Shown here piece by piece: positions 1-11,086 of a stretch of 64,000 bases of DNA. The DNA comes from Rhynchopus euleeides (lineage: Eukaryota > Euglenozoa > Diplonemea > Diplonemida > Diplonemidae), in NCBI GenBank assembly GCA_963210315.1, contig OY723241.1, forward strand, positions 1,178,001 through 1,242,000. Direction: 5' to 3'. The position numbers were made by a program, and so were the translations under genes. The notes under the pieces were generated by a model, which saw only the letters and a program-made list of their open reading frames with translations, was not told the DNA's origin and did no database searches. Positions within the stretch are counted from its first letter, which is position 1. Each line of letters starts with the position of its first letter.

Positions 1-229
1 TGGCCACCTGGGTGCTGTGCTGGTGGAGCTCCTTGCTCAACACCGTTGCTAGGAGCCTTCTAATGGATCCCAGTGTCAGCACACTGCCCCCTTTTTTAAC
101 AGGGAAGGCCGTGCAAAAATCATGCACAATGTTTGTCGCCTCCGCAGCCTCGGGACTCTCTGCGCTCTTCTTCTTCTTAATCGACTTTGCCGCCGGCTTC
201 GCTGCCGGCTTCGTTGTCGTCTTCCCCAT
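1..229 (-). CDS. small basic protein, weakly histone H2B-like, partial (runs off the left edge)
   Basis: An open frame starts at an ATG at 229 and reads leftward off the window after 76 codons. The first 25 residues are a Lys/Ala/Pro tail with a KKKK run, like a histone N-terminus. Further on, the stretch around IRRLLATVLSKELHQHS lines up with the C-terminal helices of H2B: the spacing of Ile, Leu, the EL pair and the final His matches the family's pattern I-x7-L-x2-EL-x2-H. The region that should hold helices 1 and 2 is much shorter than in a normal H2B. This could therefore be a divergent or truncated histone-fold protein, another small basic chromatin protein, or chance similarity. Upstream on the minus strand, AG dinucleotides follow pyrimidine-rich sequence, but no clear promoter is visible. 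Confidence 0.35.
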   Translation of the reverse strand, partial: MGKTTTKPAAKPAAKSIKKKKSAESPEAAEATNIVHDFCTAFPVKKGGSVLTLGSIRRLLATVLSKELHQHSTQVA

Positions 230-356
230 TTTTGTGAATCAGGTCTGCGAGCTGGGATGGGTGGAAACGTCCGTTTCGTTTGGTGTGGCTGTACTTCAGT
301 GACGAGTGCCACATTGCATAGGTATCATGGGAAAAATGAGTGAAAATAGGTGAAAA

Positions 357-437
357 GACTCCCGCTAGGGGGAGTTGGACTCCCCCTAGTTGAGACTCCC
401 GAAAAGGGTTACCCTACCCCCGCTGGAGTCCACCGTG
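357..437. mobile_element. truncated end of the GACTCCC palindromic MITE
   Basis: This 80 bp segment matches the right half of the complete MITE at 6951-7158, including the terminal CTGGAGTCCACCGTG. The left end is missing and the right flank is TT rather than the expected TA, so it is a decayed or solo end. Confidence 0.6.
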
Positions 438-1572
438 TTCCCTTCCTGCCACCACCACCACCCCCCCTTTGCCATGGACAGCAGACACAACCTGCATCAC
501 GAGTGAAGGGAGGTCGTCCTTGTGCTTCCTTCCACTTCTATTTAAATATTCCCCCCCCCCTCTTTGCCATGCCGAACCCCAGCTGTTGAGTGTTCCCACA
601 ACCCCCACCCAACCCCCATGCTCCCGCCTGCACCCTCCCCCCCCCCCCCCCCCATCGCTTCCCCCAGCCTCCAAAGGCTGTGAGTCGTGAAGGTGTGTGT
701 GTGTGTGTTAGCGTACGACTGCCCCCACCCCCTCTCCACGGCCCTCCAGCCAGTGGATAAGCCCCCGAACCCAATTTGCCCACCCCCTCTCCCCCCCGGC
801 CCCGACCCCAGTGCAGCCAACCGGAGGTTTTGCGCAAACGCCACGGTGGGTTGCAGCCTGTGTGTCTGGGGGGGGGGGGGGGTGGGGGGGCGGGCAGTGA
901 GATCCACTGATATCCACCGTGTCCTGCACACAGTGGAGATCCCATCAAAACAATGAGGCAACCCCACGGCGAGGAGACTCTTCATCACCACACCAAAAAA
1001 ATTGCTCAAAATTGTTCAAACAAGGTGCTCTCTCGTGTGTGCTCGACACGATCCCCCAGTATAAGAAGACACATGCATGTCTGTGGCTATGGGTATGCAT
1101 ACAAGTTGAAGACCAACAGGAATGTTCTCCCCTCTCCGTGCTTCACTGGACACCAGAGGCAGGTTAGTTTCTCCCCCTTGGGTGCCGGATAGCCGTGGCC
1201 CGGCGCCCTTTTCGGGGCGGGAGAGGGGGGGGGGGTTGGGGGGTCGTGTTTTCTTCCCCTATAGACTCTGCGCCGATTGTTGTTTTCCGAATCTTCATTC
1301 GGGGCAGCCCGTGAATGGCTCCACCCCCCCCCCCCCCCAGCCCTGCATAACGAGTGAAGGGTGATCATTCTTGTGCTCCCTTCAAATTCGATTTCACTAC
1401 CCCCACCCCCCCAGCCCTTTGCCATGGAATATGGCGTTGTGTTGGCATAAAGGCGAAGCGGGTGAACTCGCTGTTCACCCCGTGCACACAAGACACAAAG
1501 AAATCAAAGACTCCCTTCCTCCCAGGTACTCTTTGCTGTGTTATCAGGGGGGGGGGGGGGGGAGTATGTGTG
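438..1572. other. low-complexity intergenic DNA
   Basis: I see no convincing gene. The stretch holds several poly-C runs (about 550, 640, 1325), poly-G runs (about 868 and 1548) and a short GT run near 692. A diverged direct repeat of about 70 bp (475-545 and 1346-1435, each containing ACGAGTGAAGGG and ending near a TTTGCCATG) suggests an old duplication. The frames open here are proline- or glycine-rich readings of the homopolymers. Confidence 0.5.
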
Positions 1573-1596
1573 CACGACGCGCTGGCAGAAATCTCC

Positions 1597-1861
1597 TGAA
1601 CCGGTTTGAAAACAGTAACCGGTTCCTTGGGAACCGGTTTGGGAACCGGTTGAAATCACAACGGCAAACCGGTTACTGACAAATCCGAACCGGTTGAGGA
1701 CAGGTTCAGAACCGGCTGGGACCGGTTCTGAAACTGGCAAAAACCGGTTCGTGAACCGGTTTGCAGGAACCGGTTTCAGAACCGGTTCGAGAACCGGTTC
1801 CGGAACCGGTTCGTGAACCGGTTTCAGAACCGGTTCTCGAACCGGTTCTGAAACCGGTTCC
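1597..1861. repeat. AACCGGTT palindrome array, left
   Basis: More than a dozen copies of AACCGGTT or GAACCGGTTC with variable spacers of a few bases lie subterminally in the 1573-5706 element. A matching array sits at the other end. Confidence 0.85.
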
Positions 1862-1863
1862 CC

Positions 1864-2287
1864 CAGTCCTGACCGGATTTCTATAGGGGGACCCTTTCGA
1901 ATTTTTTTTTCGGGGGGGTAAATTGAACGTTTTTGGCCATTTGAAGCCACTGCGACCATTCCCGGGCCTCGGAAATCAGATTCTTGCCCCTCAAATGCGG
2001 TACCGGTCCGGACGAAAATCCGGACCGGAACCGCAGGTACCGCATGCAGAAACTGGCAGAAACCGGTTCGCGAACCGGTTCTAGAACCGGTTCACGCAGT
2101 CCTGACTGGATTTCTATAGGGGGACCCTTTCGAATTTTTTTTTCCGGGGGGTAAATTGAACGTTTTTGGCCATTTGAAGCCACTGCGACCATTCCCGGGC
2201 CTCGGAAATCAGATTCTTGCCCCTCAAATGCGGCACCGGTCCGGACGAAAATCCGGACCGGAACCGCAGGTACCGCATGCAGCCGCC
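1864..2287. repeat. 233 bp tandem duplication
   Basis: The segment beginning CAGTCCTGAC at 1864 recurs at 2097 and runs nearly identical for about 185 bp, through the CGGTCCGGACGAAAATCCGG palindrome. The period is 233 bp. It lies at the inner edge of the left AACCGGTT array. Confidence 0.85.
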
Positions 2288-2689
2288 CCAGCGCCGCCCT
2301 CCCCACCCCCTCCCCAGCCTGTCCCAGAAGAGGTCGCTTTTCCCATTGGTGCCTGCCTATGTATTGCCTCTGTTGTGCCTGCGCCTGTGCCTCCCTGCCC
2401 TGTATTTTTTTACCCTCACGGGTATCACGATACAGGGCAGTCCACCCCCTCCCCCCAAAAATCGTTCGCATCATCTTGGCGCCCATTCCTTCCACTTTCT
2501 GGATGTGTTTGGTATTTCCGAACGGAATTTTCCAGCGTCAAGACTGATACCTCGCCGTTTTAGAGTCAGTCACTTCTACCGCCGCTGCGATTTGCGATAC
2601 GGTAGTTGTGCAGAAATGCTAACATTTAATTTGCTCTGTGGAACCTGGACTGCACCTTCTGGGCTGTGAGTCTGTAGATAGTTGGACAG

Positions 2690-3015
2690 TTGCGGAACCC
2701 ATCCTTTGTGTGCCTCCGACTTGAGGAGCTGTCGACTTCAGAACCAAGGTTCAGAACGAAGATGACGACCTGCTGTGAGCTGCAAACCTTCTTGACACAC
2801 CTACCGTACCTGCATTACACTCGTGGTAATTCCATACCCCTGGAAACAGGAGACCACCGTCTGTTCACAGATGGTCTTGAGCGTGGTAGCCATCTTTGCT
2901 ATGGAGTCACGATTAAGTCTTTGTGGTCACGTGGGCCCATGAGCAGCGGATACACTTGGAGTGGAGGGAGGGGGTGCGGTTCTGGAAAAGCGGGTCTGAA
3001 TCTGGTCAAGGACGA
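2690..3015 (+). repeat. diverged direct repeat, copy 1
   Basis: About 320 bp that recurs in the same orientation at 5105-5445. Shared landmarks in order are CTGCTGTGAGCTGCA, CTTGACACACCT, GTGGTAGCCATCTTTGCTAT and CCCATGAGCAGCGGATACA. The copies differ by many substitutions and indels, so the duplication is old. No intact reading frame is conserved between them. Confidence 0.7.
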
Positions 3016-3350
3016 CTGAGGGCTTCAGTTCGAGTTTAATGTGGGTCCAAGGGTACACAGGAGATCACTGCTTGCATATTCAACCTGCTTGTCATCCTCT
3101 GGTTACTGTTCAACGGCTCGAACTCCTCGACTTTCCTTGGCTGACTGAAATGAAACAATACGTATGCTGCTATTGTGTTGTTCCCCTGACAGAGGAACAC
3201 AAGGGAAGGGTACTGCAGCTGTCCACGAAGTGGCTCGACGTAGCCACCTCACGCTGCCTAGAGGGTCGGTTCAGGTTGAAGCAGAGCAATTAAGTGTTAG
3301 GGGGATGCCTTTGGTCAAGGCCTTTTCTAAAAAAAATTGACCCACGGCGC

Positions 3351-4751
3351 CAGGCGTGTATCTATTTCACGGAATGAAAATAGGAATTTGGGGGGAAAAT
3401 ATTTTTTTGCACTTTTTTTTTGCACTTTTTTCCTTTGGATTTTATTGTGACCCTACTTGGTATTGGCAGAAAATTTTTATGTTCCCGGTCTTGGAGGTGC
3501 TCAAACATTCAAAAGAACACATTTTCCGTGGCCAAAAAAATTTTTGCACCCGGAGGTGGGGATGGGGGTGGTGGTCACTACTTTTTTGCACCATTTTGCT
3601 TTGGGTTTTATTGTGACCCTACTTGGCATTGGCAGAATTCTTTTATGTTCCCGGTCTTGGATGTGCTCAAACAGTCAAAAGAACACATTTTCCGGGTGCA
3701 AAAAAATGTTGCACCTGGGGGGTGGAGAGGGGGGTCGGAGGGCGGTGGTGTGAGAGGCTTGCTCTCGAGCTCAAACCAACAGATGTTCACTACCGTGGCC
3801 TCCGGCGGCTGGGGGGCTCCGCCCCCCAGACCCCCCTGTGGCGTGTCTTTGCGCGACAATTTATCGTCCCCCCATGCGACATGTGCTATCTGTCAGTTGT
3901 GTTGTACTTGAGCGTATGCGACTATGGAGCCAGGCCAACAGACGTTCGCTACCGTGGCCTCCGGCGGCTGGGGGGCTCCGCCCCCCACACCCCCCTGTGG
4001 CATGTGCCTGGTCTTGGAGCCAAGCCCTTGCGCGTACGGGGCTGCGGCATGTCGGTTCCAGCACCCTCGCGGGAGGCTGGGCCCGAGCACTGATCTCTAA
4101 GAGACGAACCACCTTGCGAATGCGATCGGGTTTGCGGGCTTGCGGCCATGACATCTCGAAAGGGTCGTCGTGGGCCCGTGATCATGTTTCGGGTTCGACT
4201 TGGTGGGCATCCGTGGCGATTCGCGGAACCACGTGTATGTGTGCGAGGAAGCAAAGAGATAACACACCAGGAGCCACGCAGCACCAGGTCGACCTGGATC
4301 TGATCGAGCTCAGGGGGAAGGAAGCACAGTCACCAAAGTGATATCACCGCCGGCCTCAACCACCAAACTGCAACCGCAGAAGTTCCGCTATTCTCACAAG
4401 GGAAGGCGCCCTGGGATGTAGCAGTGATTTGTGTGCAGCGCCATCAAGTGACACTGACCGCCTTGAACAGAGAGGTAGTGTACAGATGGCGAGCAGTGGG
4501 AGGGCGTGCTGTGTCCTTCCACTTCCCCATCTACCTCCATTCGTTCACCGTTGTTGATAGCGATTTTTTCGCCATTTTTTCGAATCGTATGCATCGGTCA
4601 GGCCGAGTGAATCAAAATAGCGCAAAAATCACACCAAAATCTGTGTCTGAGGCACAGAAATCGTGCAAAAAAGCACCCAAAAAAAGTGCAAAAAAACCAA
4701 AATAGGATTTCGAAAATTGGCCAAAATACCCCCAAAATAGAGCCACACCTG
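3351..4751. mobile_element. hAT-type MITE, copy 1
   Basis: 1401 bp element beginning CAGGCGTGTATCTATTTC and ending GAGCCACACCTG, so its termini are imperfect inverted repeats (CAGG[C/T]GTG…TCTATTT). It is flanked by a perfect 8 bp duplication, CACGGCGC, at 3343-3350 and 4752-4759. CAGG-type ends plus an 8 bp duplication are diagnostic of hAT elements. No transposase is present. It carries two copies of a GC-rich hairpin module (about 3775-3840 and 3938-4003). Near-identical copies lie at 54365-55700 (inverted) and 60872-62287. Confidence 0.93.
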
Positions 4752-5104
4752 CACGGCGCCTGTGTTGTAGCTCGGTCTACGCCAGGTTCCACACCCCGTC
4801 ATCGCAAAACGTACACATACACAGAGGCAGGCCTCTGTGGTACGGGAGCATGATGGGAGGAAATTTTGCCTTTTGGTCAAAAAGGCGCCTTTTTAGAATA
4901 AATTGACCCGCAGGGTGGCTGAGTCTTATCAGACAGGCCGACCTATGTTGATCAATGGAACCACACAACCTGTTCAACCTGCAAACCACCCGGGGTGGCG
5001 GCTGAGTCCTCACCCCTGCCGTAGCATGAGATAAGCCGACGTCGACCTCCGCTCCGGTCTCTCAACAACGGTCGTCACCAGTTGAACCGCGTCTGGGAAA
5101 GCCT

Positions 5105-5445
5105 GATCTTTGGATCTGGCCTCCCTGTTGTCACTGTGATTCGAAGAACTGTGGGGTTCAGAACCAAGGATGAGGAACTGCTGTGAGCTGCACACTCTCT
5201 TGACACACCTGCACGTATCTGCGTTACACTCGTGGGAAACCCGAACCCTGTATTTATACAGGAGACTTCCATCTGGGACAGTTTCTGTTCCAGATGAGCT
5301 TTGACAGTGGTAGCCATCTTTGCTATGGAGCCATCGTCATTGCTATCGTCGTCAGTCGGACCCATGAGCAGCGGATACAATTGGTGTGGAAGGAGAGGGT
5401 GCGGTTCTGGATCAGTAGGTCTGAATCTGACACTGGGACTGAAAC
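5105..5445 (+). repeat. diverged direct repeat, copy 2
   Basis: Partner of 2690-3015 in the same orientation within the AACCGGTT element. Confidence 0.7.
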
Positions 5446-5564
5446 CCATAGGTCTGAGATGACTCAGTGCGGGTCAGGTCCGTATACCGGTCCACCGACC
5501 GGTACACGGCCAACCGGTCGGGACCCACTTTGCCCGGTTCGCAAATGTCGGTTCTGGAACCGGT

Positions 5565-5690
5565 TCACCGGCGGAACCGGTTTACCGGTGAACCGGTTCG
5601 GCGGAACCGGTTCACCGGTGAACCGGTTCGTCCGAACCGGTTCGCCGGTGAACCGGTTCCGCCGAACCGGTTCCAGAACCGGTTCAGCCC
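5565..5690. repeat. AACCGGTT palindrome array, right
   Basis: Tandem AACCGGTT words alternating with CACCGG or CGCCGG spacers, directly inside the right terminal repeat of the 1573-5706 element. Confidence 0.85.
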
Positions 5691-5706
5691 GTGCCAGCGC
5701 GTCGTG

Positions 5707-6948
5707 TGTGTGTGTGTGCTGTAGATAAACGGAGAGCCGGCTGTCTCGCCAAACACCTGTGTGTGCCACACTGGCATTTCGGGTTTTGACGCAGAATGGA
5801 GAGGGGGCAGTGCCCTCTCTCCCGGTTCCCCTCTCTCTCCCCACCCCCTCCCACCACAGTGTGTGCTTGTCTTTCCAATACTGCCGCGCTTTCTCTCGAA
5901 TGCCATATTTTTAAACCTCACACAAGCCATCCCACCCCACCCCCCACCCCGTCTGGTCATGAATATCTTTTTCGTATTGTCATCGAACGCACCGAGGCTG
6001 CCCTCTGCGTATTGATGCAATTTGTAATACACCATCCCCCCCCCCCCTCCAACCTCCCCCCCTGTCATATTATTGCCTGCATAAAAGAGCGGAAAGTGGG
6101 GGAGGCCCTGCTTTGTTTGCTCTCCCCCTTATTTTTCTCCTTATCACGTTACCTCGTTTTCACGTTACTGTCCCACCGCCACCCCCCTCCACCCCCCTCC
6201 CATTGCTTTCATGCCATTGTCCGTCCATCACCCCCGTCCTTTGTTGGTGTTCGCCTATGGAGAGGGGCCGGTTGCTTTGGCTATTTGGCGGGCCTTTTTT
6301 GGGCAAAGTTTGGTGATTTTCTCACAAGGAAAAAAAAGGCGACATGCACCGGCTTGCGCGCAACTCTGGCACGCACAGGAGGGTCACCCCGGGTGGTCCT
6401 CGCTGTGCGGTGCCGACGAGCGCTTTTGTGAGAAGTGTGCCGAACTGGAATATGCGCCGAACTTTGCCCTGTGAAACCTGCCAAAATCGCGGAAGATTCC
6501 CCCCCCCCCCATGGTGATGTTCATTATTTTCGAGAGCGTTTACCAGCCCTGCCTTTGACGGTGTGTGCCTCAGTGTAGCGGGGGCCATACCATGATGAGG
6601 CAGTTCGGTGCGCTCGACACTACGACAAAAAGATTGTGCGTGCATGCGTGCATGTGTGTGGAATGACAGCGGAGTAGCATCAGAGTTCTCTCGATTCGAC
6701 GATGCTGAAATTTACCTTCTGTCCCGGCGGTGTACATTGCCAGCTCCTGAGGCAAAAAATGTGCAGAAATTCTCATCAGCAAAGGCGCTTCCCATCACTG
6801 GTGTGGATCACGAGAGGTTCTCCTGATGGATAATCACGGCAGCCGTGTCTCCGAAGAGGGAAAAGTCTTCCTGGGCGTGGCAGTTCCCTGGATGAATCGT
6901 GATTTTTTTCCGCAACAAATAATGCTCCCTTGAAAGATTCGCACTTGC
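5707..6948. other. intergenic DNA without a recognisable gene
   Basis: A GT run follows the element end (about 5703-5720). The rest is C-rich sequence with poly-C tracts near 6037 and 6499 and AT-rich patches. Open frames here are short and proline-rich and resemble no known protein. Confidence 0.5.
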
Positions 6949-6950
6949 TA

Positions 6951-7158
6951 CACGGTGGACTCCAGCCACCCTAGCGGGAGTCTGGGAGCGGGAGTCTGAG
7001 AGGGTGTCTTTTTCTGCAGTATGTACTGGAGACTCCCGCTAGCGGGAGTCTATTTTCCAGCTAATTTAGGCTAAAGACTCCCGCTAGCGGGAGTCCGAGA
7101 CTCCCGCTAGTTGAGACTCCCGAAAAGGGTTACCCTACCCCCGCTGGAGTCCACCGTG
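6951..7158. mobile_element. 208 bp palindromic MITE with CACGGTGG termini
   Basis: The ends are CACGGTGGACTCCAGC and its exact complement, flanked on both sides by TA (6949-6950, 7159-7160). The body is built from the 20 bp palindrome GACTCCCGCTAGCGGGAGTC and partial copies of it. The outermost bases CACGGTGG are the same as those of the much larger elements at 10263 and 24664, whose internal words are entirely different. Confidence 0.9.
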
Positions 7159-7160
7159 TA

Positions 7161-10100
7161 GTTACAAAGCGGCGTCAGACCGTCAAACCTAACAGAACAC
7201 GCCACGCAGATGGGATGGAAGGACCCCGAGATGCTGGGCATTTAGAAGATCTTCGATCTGTGGCACAGAACACGCGAGTCCGATATTCCCCCTGCATGCG
7301 CCCTGTCAGGTTGACATATGGCGAATGCCCACCAGAGAGCGCAGGGATCACTGCGTTCTTTGTTTTTACCAGAGGATCAGCTGCTTGCATGACCTTGAGT
7401 CATTCATGGCAACTGTCTATTCCCGATTATCAAAGCACATTCCATGATCCCGAACTGCGATAATATACAAGAGAGGTGTGGCCTGGCTGCTTCTGACAAG
7501 GCGTCAAGACACACCCCTTTCCCGAAGTTGATAAATTATGCCGATGGCTTTCCGGAGGAGGGCAAACAAAAGGACTCCTCTGACCAGCAGATCTCCGATG
7601 GGTCATCTGCAAGCAACCCCCCCCCCCCCCCCATCCATCCCCACCCTTCCTTCGACTTCAATACCCCCCCCTTCTCCACCCTTGAGCTTGGTCTTTCGAT
7701 TCCTTCTTCATCCTCGCCGCCGCCACCGCCACCCCTCCCCTCTCCAGCCCTCCTGAATTCTTGTGTGAAGAATGCCCTGCCGGGAGGGGCTGCCGGCGGG
7801 GGAGGAAACCGAGCAGGCACCTGAGGAGCGTGTCGACAGCAGTGGGGAATTATTTTTCTGCGCCGCGGGCTTTTTCTCCTTCTTCTTCTTCTTCTTCTTC
7901 TTCTTCTGCCTGATCCAAAAAAAAGGCATTTTCTGATATTTTTTGAATATTAGACACGGTGTGCGGCACACACACACACACACCCCATCTGATGCCTTGG
8001 CGATACCGCCTACCCCACCTGATGCCTTGGCGCCTTTTGAAAAGGCGAACCGGTGAGACATCGCAGCTTGCCTTTGGGTGTCAGGTTGGGGTGGGAGGGG
8101 AGACAAGACGGCGCATCTTCTGGAAGAAAAGAAGTGAAGGATGGACACCACCCGATCATCCACGACGCCCCCTTTGTGTCTTGCCATGGCTGCCCTTCGA
8201 GATACTCCAAGGGGCAGCGGAGGCAGAGGGGGCGGCAACGCCTGATTGAAGAGTCACGTGAGCGGGCTAGGTTGACAGTAAATGCGCAACTATTAGCTTC
8301 TTCTTTTCGTCTCTGATTACATGCGCTGCCCTTATTGTTTATGGGGGGAGATCCGGTATTATTTTTTTACACGGGGTTCGTCACCTTTGTTGCGTGTTGA
8401 TTATGCCCATCTGCGCCGTGCTCCCCTTCGCGTTGCCTTAAGATATCTCGACAGACCTTGCCCTAGGAATAGGTGGGGTCACGAATGCACACGCATGAGT
8501 GTAGAGGCATCATGCTGTGGGCAAGCCTCTGTGTTGATTCAGTTCGGATGGTAAAGCATGACTGCCTGGCTGGTTTGCAGGCCACTTTCATGACACCGGG
8601 CAACCGAAGGGTTATAAAATGAGCCATTTTTATATTGTTAGTTTCGTTATGCGATCTTCTCTCTGTTGGGAAGCGGCAGTCTGGCAAAACTGATGGCTGG
8701 TTATTGTTTTCCCTCAGACTGACAGAGTCAGTGCCGGGACACAATTTTTTTCCAAATCGAGAAATGGTTTTTTCCTTTTGCTCAAGGTTTTTTGTTTGAG
8801 TCCAACTGTCTTCTTTTTGCTTGGCCATGATGTTCCCTCATGTCATTCATCGGTTAGCTTGGGAAGATTTTCTGTTCAGTTCTCAAGGTATCACTCCAAT
8901 GTGGCATTCGGTGTACCTGCCGTCTCTGCCCTGATCCTGATCAGCTTCAAACCACCACATCCTCGTTACTGCCTCCTGTATTATTTTAATTGTATCTTCC
9001 TGAACACAGAACACAGCACTACGTAAATCGGCCCTCCCAATTTATGCATGTGCACCGCAGGTGTGAGACACCAATACTGTATTGAATCTGCAAGCTTTGC
9101 GAATGAGGTTTATCCCTTTATATCGTCTGCCCGGTTCCCCCCAACCAAGCAAGCCAAATAAGCACAGGCGATGCCCCTTTTATTTTTGTTAGTTCGGCGT
9201 AGCCAACTGGGGAAACTTTCTGTGCCTTTAGCTGGATCGTGCGTCCCCACTCACACCACTTCATCAGACCGGGGAGTGGTGTACACAAAGAGTGGGGTCT
9301 GCGTTCCAACAAAACAACTTTCGGCAGTAATTGGTTTGTTGTCTCGTTTTGCTGTCACTTTACGATCCAGCGGGGGCACAGATAGTTTTTCTGAAACATA
9401 CAAGTCAGCCATTGACCTTCCTCCCACCCCCACCCACCTCGGGCATATACGACTTCTTCTGACCCCCCTCCTCCTCCCCCCGCTACGCTAGCCATTGCTG
9501 TGTTTTGTATTGTCTCCTTCTTTCCTTTGCGATGAAAGGGAGACCACTGCCAGGTCACTGTGGGAAAATCCCCTCGTATCCTGAAATACCGGAAGTCCGG
9601 AAGGGAGACCACTGCCAGGTCACTGTGGGAAAATCCCCTCGTATCCTGAAATTATACGAGGGGGTGTTCTTTTCCTTCGTGATTGGCGAATGATCCAGCT
9701 CTTCTCCTCTTCTTGTTTCAACTGTTTGGACTGCACATGCCGAAGTGGCTGCACACACCTGTTTCGAGCAACGCTAATGACATCCCGAGCATGCCCATCT
9801 GGCGGGCCCCCATCTGCCTCGTCCGGTAGCACAGAATAGGTGGGGGTCGTTCGGAGGACCTAGCTGCGTCACTCCAAACCTGATTTCAAAAAAAGTGCCA
9901 TGACACCACCGACCTTCCCTGCATGGCATGCGCCATCGCTGTTTGTGTGAACCAGCAGCGGCCTGGCCCACTTTGTGGACACTGACACTTCTTCACACCT
10001 TCACACATTCAAAGCCCCCCTCTGGCCGAGTTTATGCTTGCTGTATTTTTCCCCGTGATCACTCGTTTGTGCCTTTCTCTTTACTTTTTGCCATTCCACA

Positions 10101-10227
10101 TTCTGCCCCCACACACACTGCCCACTCTGTGCCTCCCGCTGATGAGGCGGTTTGCGAGGTGAGTGGGGGGGGGGGGCCAGGGGCTGGGGTAATTTTCTGG
10201 GGGGTCGTGAACGTCGGGGGGGGGGGG
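7161..10227. other. long stretch without a recognisable gene
   Basis: Simple repeats are visible: poly-C near 7619, a CTT run near 7875-7905, a CA run at 7966-7983, a 31 bp tandem duplication containing CTGATGCCTTGGCG (7986-8042), T-rich patches around 8780 and a 65 bp tandem duplication at 9538. Open frames such as 7215-7463 or 8778-9026 have no features I recognise. Poly-G tracts approach the foldback element at 10230. Confidence 0.45.
9538..9652. repeat. 65 bp tandem duplication
   Basis: GGGAGACCACTGCCAGGTCA and the following 30 bp through CCCCTCGTATCCTGAAAT occur at 9538 and again at 9603, nearly identical, with a 65 bp period. Confidence 0.85.
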
Positions 10228-10308
10228 TAGGGGGGGTCAAATGCCCCCCTTTTACGTGGATACACGGTGGGATCTTGTAAATTTTACATGTATAACTACA
10301 AGTATATA

Positions 10309-10621
10309 CCGTATACGTAAATATTATGGAACGGGCCCATTTTTGGCCGGTCCGTTCCATAATATTTACGTTCCATAATATTTACAGGGCCAGTTGGGGA
10401 CTCGGTGGTGAGGACGGCTTGCGTCAGGAATCGCGCGAAAAGTGCACGAGTAGGTCCCGTCAGGGACTCTGTATGCCGTCCGATCACCTGGTCCAAGTCC
10501 CCGAGTCGCAGAAAGCCCTGTAAATATTATGGAACGAAAAAAATCTGGAACGCCAACCCACCAGCGTTCCAAAATATTTACGTTCCATAATATTTACGTT
10601 CCAAAATATTTACGTATACGG
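10309..10621. mobile_element. CCGTATACG MITE, copy 1 (intact)
   Basis: 313 bp with inverted ends CCGTATACGTAAATATT, flanked by TA. The empty site (GTATATACATGTATTAT) is visible in the sister element at 24706. Inside are repeats of CGTAAATATTATGGAACG. A near-identical copy begins at 17920. Confidence 0.9.
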
Positions 10622-10623
10622 TA

Positions 10624-10719
10624 CATGTATTATACATGTATAATACTTGCATGTCAACTATTATACATGTATAATACATGTATATGCCTGAAATATACAT
10701 GTAAAATACATGTATATGG
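10624..10719. repeat. ACATGTAT/CTTGCATG word array (left)
   Basis: A tandem series of overlapping palindromes ATACATGTAT and AAGTATTATACATG, matching 24711-24890 in the sister element. It continues beyond the GATCACAACA element at 17596-17917. Confidence 0.85.
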
Positions 10720-10855
10720 GGTAATCAGGCTGGGGGAAAAAACAACAAATCACAACGAATCACACCCGATCACAACAAATCACAACGCCAAATGTTGTGA
10801 TTTGTTGTGATTTGTTGCGATTTGTTGCGATTTGTTGTGGCCAGTTGTGATTTGT

Positions 10856-11076
10856 TGCGACCAGTTGTGACGACTTGTGACCCTTTTGTGATGAGTTGTG
10901 ATGAGTTGTGATGAGGTGTGATCTGTTGTGATCTGTTGTGATCTGTTGTGATCGCGATCCAAAATTTCAAAAATTTAAAATTTTGGATCGCGATCACAAC
11001 AGATCACAACAGATCACACCTCATCACAACTCATCACAAAAGGGTCACAAGTCGTCACAACTGGTCACAACAAATC
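10856..11076. repeat. large palindrome of GATCACAACA words
   Basis: Two arms of about 100 bp (10856-10963 and 10975-11076) are complementary and meet at GATCGCGATCCAAAATTT. Transcribed or extruded, this would form a very long hairpin. Confidence 0.85.
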
Positions 11077-11086
11077 ACACCACGTC

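Larger units (their letters stand above)
1573..5706. mobile_element. 4.1 kb DNA element with AACCGGTT word arrays at both ends
   Basis: Perfect 15 bp terminal inverted repeats, CACGACGCGCTGGCA at 1573-1587 and its complement at 5692-5706, bound the element. Just inside each end is a dense array of the palindrome AACCGGTT (about 1597-1861 and 5565-5690). The flanks are both TG-rich (…TGTGTG), which hides the exact target duplication. The interior contains a tandem duplication, a diverged direct repeat and a nested hAT MITE (3351-4751). No transposase is readable, so it is presumably non-autonomous. Confidence 0.7.

Noticed and set aside
414..1009. Open frames of 70-155 codons across 0.4-1.0 kb
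   Set aside because: They are translations of poly-C/poly-G and GT runs in several frames on both strands, with no domain or start context.
10130..10165. CTGATGAG motif as a hammerhead
   Set aside because: No downstream GAAA with a matching stem II is present.
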